Of a stretch of DNA of 7,476 nucleotides, positions 1 to 5,022 are shown one piece after another. Under the pieces are notes generated by a model. That model searched no databases. It saw only the letters and a list, made by a program, of their open reading frames with translations, and was not told the origin of the DNA. The DNA comes from an uncultured Synergistia bacterium. GTDB taxonomy: Bacteria; Eremiobacterota; SpSt-956; JAKJGF01. Position 1 is the first letter of the stretch, and each line of letters opens with the position of its first letter. The translations under genes and the position numbers were made by a program. The DNA is taken from assembly GCA_937888925.1 (NCBI GenBank), contig CALARM010000746.1, positions 1 to 7,476 on the forward strand. The letters run 5' to 3'.

Positions 1-407
1 AACTGAATGTAGAGAGCATCTGCGGTAAAGGAAGCAAATTCTGGTTTGAAATAGATCTTATACAGGTGCCTCCCTTAACAGATGACAGGGGAAAACATGA
101 AGAAGAAATAATCACAGAGATTGATAAAGCATTTAATGAAGAAGCATTTGCATCTGATAATATTCGAATACCTCAGGAAATTGTAAATAATCTATTCCGT
201 ATAAGTGAAAAAGGCGATTTCAGAGCTATTAAAAAAGAACTGGAGAGGATTAAATCTCTTGATAAATCATATGAACTTTTTTATAAAAAAGTGAAAAAGC
301 TGGTTGATGGATTTGAACTTGAGAGGTTAAATAAACTGCTGGAGTCTTATGTCAGAAAAGAGAATTCGTCAGAAGACGCACCTGATGGGTATATGAAAGA
401 TGAATAA
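1..407 (+). CDS. C-terminal end of a histidine kinase with a helical tail module (5' partial)
   Basis: The reading frame is open from base 3 to the TAA at 405-407, giving 134 visible residues; the gene starts left of the window. The first visible residues include VESICGKGSKFWFEIDL. This is the final strand region of a HATPase_c domain (GKGS.FWFE), so the protein is a sensor or hybrid histidine kinase that autophosphorylates using ATP. A charged linker follows (about visible residues 22-55). Residues 56-119 form a helical module of the type P.E....L...SEKGD...I..EL.....D..Y..F...V..L...FE...L..LL. I recognise it as a tail seen after the kinase core in soluble hybrid kinases; its function is not established. 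The GTG at 66 is an internal valine, not the start, because the kinase homology begins before it. The gene overlaps the next one by 8 bp, which suggests translational coupling. Which sensor or receiver domains lie upstream cannot be seen. Confidence 0.85.
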   Translation, partial: LNVESICGKGSKFWFEIDLIQVPPLTDDRGKHEEEIITEIDKAFNEEAFASDNIRIPQEIVNNLFRISEKGDFRAIKKELERIKSLDKSYELFYKKVKKLVDGFELERLNKLLESYVRKENSSEDAPDGYMKDE

Positions 408-1530
408 AGATATTATCAAAAATTCAAAGATTTTAATTGTAGATGATCAGCCGGCAAATTTGAGTGTACTTTTTGATTATCTGGATGAGTTCAACGCCAG
501 AATTTTTCTGGCTCAGAGCGGACAGAGGGCATTAAAATTGATAGAAAAGGAAACTTTTGATATTATTATACTGGATATTGTAATGCCGGAAATGGATGGT
601 TTTGAAGTCTGTAAGATATTAAAAGAAAGAGATGAACGTAAAAACATTCCTGTAATCTTTATGAGTGCTCTTGCTGATACAGGCAGTATACTGAAGGGTT
701 TTGAAGCAGGAGGAGTAGATTATATTATAAAACCTGCAAGAAAAGAAGAAGTAATAGCCAGATTGTCCACTCATCTGAATATAAGATATATGGAACACAT
801 GATCAGAGAAAAAGAAAAACTCGAAAGTCTGGCTATTATGGCAGGCGGCATAGCCCATAATTTTAATAATATCCTTATGGGAATCATTGGCTGTGCAGAT
901 ATGGCTTTAATGGAAATTCCCGAATATTCTCCTCTTGCAGAAAGTAACCGCCGTATTATAAATCTCTGTGAAAGAGCTTCTCTTATAACTTCAAAAATAC
1001 TTGATTATTCAGGCCAGGGACAGTGTTTACCGGAGAAAACCGATCTTACCTGTCTGGTTAAAGAAGTATTTGAATTATTAAAGGTGTCTGTTTTTAAAAA
1101 GATATTATTAAAATACGATTTTCAATCAGAACTTCCGCCGGTTATGATTGATACGGGATTAATAGGTCAGAGCCTCATCAATCTTGTTACCAATTCTTCT
1201 GAATCTATCGGTGATAAAGAAGGAATTATTACGGTGAAAACAGGTTCTATGGAATGTAACAGAGATTATCTGTCAGAATGTCATATTAAAGGAGAAAAAG
1301 AAGGACTCTATGCCTATCTGGCTGTAAAAGATACAGGATGCGGCATAGAGGAAGAATGTATCAGCAAAATTTTTGATCCCTTTTTTACTACAAAATTTAC
1401 CGGCAGAGGTCTTGGACTTGCAGCAGTTTATGGAATTGTTAAAAATCATAAAGGAACAATAAGAGTAGACAGTGTCCGGGGAAAAGGAACGGAAATAAAG
1501 TTGCTTTTTCCTGTGAGTCGTGAAGAGTGA
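400..1530 (+). CDS. REC-HisKA-HATPase histidine kinase (receiver at the N-terminus)
   Basis: This is a soluble 376-residue kinase. Residues 9-125 are a CheY-like receiver: acidic pair D15/D16, phospho-acceptor D59 (LDIVMPEMDG), S89 and K111. Residues 140-205 are the dimerisation/phosphotransfer helices with H153 in an IAHNFNN motif. HATPase_c follows, with an N box around N261-N265, G1 box DTGCG at 311-315, F box at 325-329 and G2 box GRGLGL at 335-340. It probably receives phosphate on its receiver, possibly from the kinase encoded just upstream, and signals through its own kinase core; this partner assignment is inferred from the gene overlap. No clear Shine-Dalgarno precedes the ATG at 400, so translation may depend on ribosomes finishing the upstream gene. 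Oddities are N154 where HDFNN is usual, and alanine after the conserved KP (K111-P112-A113) where phenylalanine or tryptophan is usual. The last five codons run into a heptamer repeat array that also supplies the TGA. Confidence 0.92.
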   Translation: MNKDIIKNSKILIVDDQPANLSVLFDYLDEFNARIFLAQSGQRALKLIEKETFDIIILDIVMPEMDGFEVCKILKERDERKNIPVIFMSALADTGSILKGFEAGGVDYIIKPARKEEVIARLSTHLNIRYMEHMIREKEKLESLAIMAGGIAHNFNNILMGIIGCADMALMEIPEYSPLAESNRRIINLCERASLITSKILDYSGQGQCLPEKTDLTCLVKEVFELLKVSVFKKILLKYDFQSELPPVMIDTGLIGQSLINLVTNSSESIGDKEGIITVKTGSMECNRDYLSECHIKGEKEGLYAYLAVKDTGCGIEEECISKIFDPFFTTKFTGRGLGLAAVYGIVKNHKGTIRVDSVRGKGTEIKLLFPVSREE

Positions 1531-1622
1531 AGAGTGAAGAGTGAAGAGTGAAGAGTGAAAAGTGGCTGATAGCTGCTCACTGGTAACTGGTCACTGGTCA
1601 CTGGTCACTGGTCACTGATAAC
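1520..1622. repeat. Quasi-palindrome made of two opposed heptamer arrays
   Basis: Base i and base 3142-i pair throughout, with the centre at about 1571. Five-base blocks AGTGA/TCACT start at 1526, 1533, 1540, 1547 and 1554 and pair with blocks in 1584-1616. The blocks are separated by regular 2x2 mismatches (AG opposite GG). AGTG at 1561-1564 pairs with CACT at 1578-1581. By hand I count 31 Watson-Crick pairs. The structure fills the space between the stop codons of the convergent genes, so transcripts from either side would carry it. It may slow or terminate transcription or protect 3' ends, but there is no U-run, so it is not a classical intrinsic terminator. Confidence 0.7.
1521..1562 (+). 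repeat. Heptamer tandem repeat TGAAGAG (left array)
   Basis: There are five perfect copies of TGAAGAG (1521-1555) and a sixth with one change, TGAAAAG (1556-1562). Read in the GTGA phase, the unit is GTGAA plus a GA linker. The array begins inside the kinase gene: the second unit supplies its TGA stop at 1528-1530, and the final residues R-E-E are repeat-encoded. Because 7 is not a multiple of 3, TGA appears in all three frames within three units. Confidence 0.95.
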
Positions 1623-1629
1623 TGCTCAC
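1576..1629 (-). repeat. Heptamer tandem repeat CAGTGAC on the minus strand (right array)
   Basis: Eight pentamer cores lie exactly 7 bp apart, at + strand starts 1576, 1583, 1590, 1597, 1604, 1611, 1618 and 1625. Read on the - strand they are GTGAG, GTTAT, GTGAC four times, GTTAC and GTGAG. Seven of the eight are followed by a constant CA linker (the 1576 core gives GTGAGCA), while the 1618 core GTTAT is followed by CA and the outermost GTGAG by CA as well. The first unit (1625-1629) contains the TGA stop of the HDOD gene (1626-1628). Confidence 0.92.
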
Positions 1630-2495
1630 ATATTCCACGAATCAATTACATCTTTAAAATTTTCTTTTATCTTCAGAAGAATGGAAGGTAAATCTTTTTC
1701 CGTTATGCCCAGTTTCTGCCATGCAGGGGGATTAATATTACTTGCCAGTGGATCGGAGCTTGTGCCTAAAGCCATGGCTTTTGCTATCTGATTGCCTGTA
1801 TACACACTGTATATGAGTAATTCTGCTTCTTCTCTGTTTTCCAGTTTATCAGTATAGGAAGCAAATTGTTCCGGATTATGATGAAGACTTATACTGCAGG
1901 CGAGTTCTTTAGGGAAATGCCATTTCTCTGCAATAAAACTGCCGAGGTCTGAATGATCAAAACCGAGTAATTCTCTTTCCGCTTCGCTCTCTGTTAGTAA
2001 TTTATTTCCCTTTATCTTCTCTATTATCTTTTTTGTATCTTCAGGAAAATTAAGAAAAATAATTATCTTGCCAATATCATGAAGAATACCGCCCATAAAA
2101 GCTTTCTCCTGAATAAGAGGATTTTTCCCTGAGAGGAGTGATTTCGAAGCAATGGCACATCCGATACTGTGATGCCATAGTTTTTGAACATCAACGGATC
2201 GGTGAGTATTTCCGGCAAATATGCCTGATACTGAAACTGTTACCGCAAGATTCCTTATTGTATTGAAGCCAAGGACGGTGATGGCTTTTTTCAGTGTGCC
2301 TACCATGTATGAAAGTCCGTAATAACTTGAATTGGCAAGTTTCAAAATTTTTGCGGTAAGTGCAGGATCTCTTTCAATTATAGTATTTACTGCCTCTATC
2401 GTAACAGATTTGCTGTGGAGAACACGATTAAGATGAAGTAATATATCAGGCAATAAGGGAAGTTCCTTTATTTTTAGCGTGTTTATTTTATTCAC
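1626..2495 (-). CDS. HDOD domain signalling protein
   Basis: HDOD domains are HD-superfamily modules found in bacterial signalling proteins, often beside receivers and HD-GYP proteins; many have no proven catalytic activity. Here the domain occupies about residues 8-205 of 289. Visible features are ELPLLPDIL near the start, an IIERDPALTAKIL-type helix, LANSSYYG, and a region with H108/H109. Unusually complete HD-type residues follow: H139-D140-I-G-K, H181 and H205/H206. Metal binding is therefore conceivable. The remaining 80 or so residues are an undefined helical tail ending in NM. Start choice: AGGAG at 2506-2510 lies 10 nt before GTG at 2495 but only 4 nt before TTG at 2501. The other - strand genes use a spacing of about 8 nt, so GTG is slightly favoured; the TTG start would add two residues. 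The gene overlaps the end of the upstream small gene by 8 bp, and its stop codon lies inside the heptamer array. Confidence 0.88.
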   Translation of the reverse strand: MNKINTLKIKELPLLPDILLHLNRVLHSKSVTIEAVNTIIERDPALTAKILKLANSSYYGLSYMVGTLKKAITVLGFNTIRNLAVTVSVSGIFAGNTHRSVDVQKLWHHSIGCAIASKSLLSGKNPLIQEKAFMGGILHDIGKIIIFLNFPEDTKKIIEKIKGNKLLTESEAERELLGFDHSDLGSFIAEKWHFPKELACSISLHHNPEQFASYTDKLENREEAELLIYSVYTGNQIAKAMALGTSSDPLASNINPPAWQKLGITEKDLPSILLKIKENFKDVIDSWNM

Positions 2496-2817
2496 TGTCA
2501 AGTTTCTCCTTTGCTTCTATCCTTAAAATTTCATTGAACAGAAGGAGATTCATTGAGTCAGAAGGGAAATCACGGAATCTTTTGAGAATTTTTTCTTTTA
2601 TTGCTTCTTCTGCTTTTCTTATTTCTTCCGGTGAAAATTCCCGCTTTTTTCTGGCTTCTTCTACCGATACCCTGGTTATATTATAACGAAGAAGACTTTT
2701 TTTTAAAGAATCACTTACTGCCGTTCCTTTCGCCACAAGACGCTGTGAAGAAGAACTGTATATATCCTGTGCTATGACCATATCTTCTGTTATGTCTTCC
2801 AGGGAAATTATTTTCAT
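2488..2817 (-). CDS. Small protein resembling the HD-GYP-associated accessory module
   Basis: This 109-residue protein has no assigned enzymatic function. Residues 3-53 (I-S-L-E-D-I-T-E-D-M-V-I-A-Q-D-I..., then AKGTAVSDSLKKSLLRYNI.RVSV) follow the pattern L..GM.LA.DI....G..L..KGT.L.......L..Y.I. That pattern is found next to or within HD-GYP proteins, including the C-terminus of the neighbouring REC-HD-GYP protein. Residues 60-109 are charged and helical (SPEEIRKAEEAIKEKILKRF), ending near LLLFNEILRIEAKEK. Its ATG forms an ATGA overlap (2814-2817) with the stop of the HD-GYP gene. AGGAG at 2826-2830 lies 8 nt before the ATG. Its end overlaps the start of the HDOD gene. The tight packing suggests it works with one or both HD-type neighbours, perhaps as a partner or ligand-sensing subunit; that role is inference. 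Confidence 0.8.
   Translation of the reverse strand: MKIISLEDITEDMVIAQDIYSSSSQRLVAKGTAVSDSLKKSLLRYNITRVSVEEARKKREFSPEEIRKAEEAIKEKILKRFRDFPSDSMNLLLFNEILRIEAKEKLDSE
2506..2510 (-). promoter_or_regulatory. Ribosome binding site deciding the HDOD start
   Basis: AGGAG on the - strand lies within the last codons of the small upstream gene. It is 4 nt from TTG (2501) and 10 nt from GTG (2495). The 8-nt spacing of the other sites in this gene group makes GTG the better fit, though neither spacing is ideal. Confidence 0.6.
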
Positions 2818-4118
2818 TTATCAGACTCCTGTTTCTTTTTTCTTATAAAAATACCTTCCTTTGAAGGGTCCAGCAGAGAATAACGTTTTATGGCATTTAT
2901 ATATTTTTCATTCAATTCCGTCCCTTTCCATAAAAAAGGAAAACCGCTTCCGCTTACGATATCCCTTGAAAGAATCATGCCCGGTTTTAAATCTTCTATA
3001 TGAAGTTCCTGTTCAAGAATATTCGTGGAAGGTAATTGTTCCTGATAAAGTTCTGTTGCTGCTTCTTCAATAAGATAATATAACTGGGGGTCAAATTTCC
3101 TTACCAGTTCCTCTTTTAATTTATTCATAGCAAATCTTATTACGTTATCTCCTCTGAATTTTCCCATGGCTTTATCCATAAAATCTGCTACTGCAATAAT
3201 CCTTGAGCCTAGAGGTATATCTTTGCCCATCAATTTATCGGGAAAACCCTGTCCGTTAAATCTTTCATGGTGATGCCTTATAAGTATTCCCGCAGTTCTC
3301 AGATCTTCTACAGGATCAATAACTGCCTGGGCTCTTATGGGATGAAGTATATATTCTTTCATGTCTTTTGCTGTCATATCATCGAAATCTTTTGTAAGAA
3401 GAGGGTCGCTGAGACCGATTTTCCCTATGTCATGGAGCAGAGAAGCTATATTTATATTTTTTATTTCCTCTTCCGGCAGGTTCATTTTTTTCGCTATTTT
3501 TACAGACATTTCACAGACATTTTTAGAATGATTTCTGATAGAGGTGTTACGCAGTTCAATAAGCTTGGAAAAGGCTATGATTGTATCATCGAAATTTTCT
3601 TTCAATCTCTGGTTTTTAGCCACAATATCTACTGTCTGTTCCTGTACTATTTTAGCAAGTTTCATATTCCACTGTTTCAGCGCCTCGTTCTGCTTGCTTA
3701 CAATTTCTGAAAGCCTCTGGTTTTCTTTAATGAGATTATATGTTTTAATGGCATCTTTTATAATACAGATTAATTCTTCATCATCCCAGGGTTTGGATAT
3801 ATATCTATAAGCTCCACCTCTGTTTATTGCAGCTATGGCAAGCTTTATATCAGAATAACCTGTAAGCATTATCCTTATGGTATCCGGCAATATCTTTCTT
3901 GCTTCTTCAAATAATTCCACTCCTGTCATGCCGGGCATACACATGTCTGAAACAATAACGGCAATGTCTTTTTTATCATTTATTACTCTCAGAGCTTCTT
4001 TCCCGGAAGAAGCGGTCGTAATATTCAGTCCTTCATCTTCCAGCAGCCTTCGCAGACTTCTTAATATATTTAATTCATCGTCAACAATTAATATTTTAGG
4101 AAGCATAGTTTCATTCAT
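2814..4118 (-). CDS. REC-coiled coil-HD-GYP response regulator, probable cyclic-di-GMP phosphodiesterase
   Basis: This 434-residue protein has the RpfG-type layout. Receiver, residues 7-125: D13/D14, phospho-acceptor D58 (SDMCMPGMTG), T86 and K109 in SKPWDD. A helical linker or coiled coil covers about 126-185. HD-GYP domain, about 185-345: H197, H229-D230-I-G-K233, H259-P260, the HHHER run at 282-286, and AD at 311-312. HD-GYP enzymes hydrolyse cyclic-di-GMP in a metal-dependent way, and the core metal ligands appear present. The signature loop is altered: N288-G-Q-G-F-P293 stands where D-G-x-G-Y-P is usual. Residues 378-425 (IEDLKPGMILSRDI, WKGTELNEKYINAI) form a C-terminal accessory module resembling the separate small protein encoded next. 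GAGG at 4127-4130 lies 8 nt before the ATG. The gene starts 3 bp after the REC-PAS gene ends, so the two are surely co-transcribed. Catalytic activity is likely but not proven. Confidence 0.9.
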   Translation of the reverse strand: MNETMLPKILIVDDELNILRSLRRLLEDEGLNITTASSGKEALRVINDKKDIAVIVSDMCMPGMTGVELFEEARKILPDTIRIMLTGYSDIKLAIAAINRGGAYRYISKPWDDEELICIIKDAIKTYNLIKENQRLSEIVSKQNEALKQWNMKLAKIVQEQTVDIVAKNQRLKENFDDTIIAFSKLIELRNTSIRNHSKNVCEMSVKIAKKMNLPEEEIKNINIASLLHDIGKIGLSDPLLTKDFDDMTAKDMKEYILHPIRAQAVIDPVEDLRTAGILIRHHHERFNGQGFPDKLMGKDIPLGSRIIAVADFMDKAMGKFRGDNVIRFAMNKLKEELVRKFDPQLYYLIEEAATELYQEQLPSTNILEQELHIEDLKPGMILSRDIVSGSGFPFLWKGTELNEKYINAIKRYSLLDPSKEGIFIRKKKQESDK

Positions 4119-4121
4119 CTT

Positions 4122-4937
4122 TTATACCTCGTCGAAAACAAGTATAATACCCTTCTGCCCGTCAGGGCTCTCCATGAATACACCTCTGATTTTAATTTCT
4201 CTGTCGTTTAGTGACATTATTTCACATAGATATTTATTTTGAATAACCCTGTCTATAAAATTGTTTAAATCCTTCTTAAATATATCTTTTCTGTCTGTAC
4301 CTACTATAATCCTTCCTGCGTCTCCGAAAAATTCCATCCCTTTTCTGTTACATTGCACAATCATATCATCACAATCTATACCTATTACACCTGCAGGTAA
4401 CAGATCCAGTATATTCTGAGATCTCGTAAGAACTCTGTTCTGAAATATAAGTTCAGATGTCCTTTCTGAAACTATTCTTTCAAGATTTGCATTCAACTCC
4501 ATAAGTTCTTTATTCTTTTCCCTGAGTTCCTCTGCAAGTTTCAGGTTTTTCTTGTTAAGATAATACCACTCTATGGAATTGGATATAGTAATTTTCAAAT
4601 CATCATCGTTCCACGGTTTCGGTATAAATTTATATATTTGCCCTTCATTTATTGCTTCTACTACAGAAGCAGTATCAGCATAACCTGAAAATACAATCCT
4701 TACCGTATCAGGCCACCTGTGGAAAACATGGCGAAGGAATTCCACTCCGTTCATTCCCGGCATCTTATAATCACTTATTACCAGATGAACCGGATATTCA
4801 CTCTCAATAATAGAAAGTCCCTCTTCTCCTGAATTTGCCGTAAGTATTTCATAATCATCATCTATAAAAAGCCTTTCTATGGCTTTAAGGACATTTTTCT
4901 CATCATCTACAAAAAGGATTTTTACAGGTTCGTTCAT
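4122..4937 (-). CDS. REC-coiled coil-PAS response regulator without an enzymatic output
   Basis: Of 271 residues, 5-122 are a receiver: D11/D12, phospho-acceptor D56 (SDYKMPGMNG), S84 and K107 in PKPWND. Residues about 127-172 form a charged coiled coil (LKLAEELREKNKELMELNA, then LERIVSERTSEL). Residues 173-271 look like a PAS fold (ILDLLPAGVIGIDCDD, then VQCNRKGMEFFG, ending GIILVFDEV). PAS domains bind small ligands or mediate dimerisation; none of the visible residues indicates a specific cofactor. No kinase, cyclase or DNA-binding domain follows, since the gene ends 3 bp before the REC-HD-GYP gene. Its receiver and coil closely resemble those of that neighbour, suggesting duplication followed by a change of output. 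It may act as a phosphorylation-controlled adaptor or dimerisation partner (inference). AGGAG at 4946-4950 lies 8 nt before the ATG and supports the start. Confidence 0.88.
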   Translation of the reverse strand: MNEPVKILFVDDEKNVLKAIERLFIDDDYEILTANSGEEGLSIIESEYPVHLVISDYKMPGMNGVEFLRHVFHRWPDTVRIVFSGYADTASVVEAINEGQIYKFIPKPWNDDDLKITISNSIEWYYLNKKNLKLAEELREKNKELMELNANLERIVSERTSELIFQNRVLTRSQNILDLLPAGVIGIDCDDMIVQCNRKGMEFFGDAGRIIVGTDRKDIFKKDLNNFIDRVIQNKYLCEIMSLNDREIKIRGVFMESPDGQKGIILVFDEV

Positions 4938-4945
4938 TATTATTT

Positions 4946-4950
4946 CTCCT
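4946..4950 (-). promoter_or_regulatory. Ribosome binding site for the REC-PAS gene
   Basis: AGGAG on the - strand lies 8 nt before the ATG at 4937. It sits just downstream, in the direction of transcription, of the heptamer cluster. Repeat copy number or structure could therefore affect how this gene and those after it are expressed relative to the upstream kinases. Confidence 0.75.
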
Positions 4951-4953
4951 GTC

Positions 4954-5022
4954 GTAACGGGTGGTAATCGTTATGCGTGACGCGTGACGCGTGACGCGTA
5001 ACGGGCAGTTTCACTTTTCACT
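4954..5022. repeat. Second heptamer repeat cluster (GCGTGAC units plus AGTGAAA pair)
   Basis: On the + strand GCGTGAC occurs three times in tandem (4975-4995), followed by the variant GCGTAAC (4996-5002). GTTAT precedes it at 4970-4974, with looser units GTAAT (4964-4968) and GTAAC (4954-4958) further left. Across GGGCAG (5003-5008) come two tandem AGTGAAA units on the - strand (5009-5022). The first of these supplies the TGA stop (5011-5013) of the REC-PAS-kinase gene. The unit junctions make three ACGCGT palindromes 7 bp apart. The cluster fills most of the 73-bp gap at 4938-5010, where I see no convincing promoter. Confidence 0.9.

Noticed and set aside
66..407. GTG at 66 as the start of a 113-residue protein
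   Set aside because: The frame is open to base 3 and encodes the end of a HATPase_c domain before the GTG, so the gene begins upstream of the window.
619..858. Minus-strand reading frame of 79 codons
   Set aside because: It is antisense to the receiver and HisKA region of the REC kinase and rich in F, Y and C; it is a shadow of the real gene.
1530..1626. Classical rho-independent terminator for the convergent genes
   Set aside because: The stem is interrupted every 5 bp, is not GC-rich, and no T-run follows on either strand. It is described instead as a quasi-palindrome of uncertain function.
1521..1629. CRISPR array
   Set aside because: The units are only 7 bp and directly abutting, with no unique spacers of usual length and no cas genes nearby.
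3267..3810. Overlapping + strand reading frames of 147 and 88 codons
   Set aside because: They lie antisense to the REC-HD-GYP gene, show no recognisable domain and have low-complexity F/Y/S-rich composition typical of shadow frames in AT-rich coding DNA.
4980..4999. Three ACGCGT palindromes as a dedicated protein-binding operator
   Set aside because: They arise automatically from tandem GCGTGAC units, so they are not independent evidence for an operator.
4938..5010. Internal promoter for the REC-PAS gene
   Set aside because: No convincing -35/-10 pair is visible on the minus strand; the gap is nearly all repeat plus the ribosome binding site.
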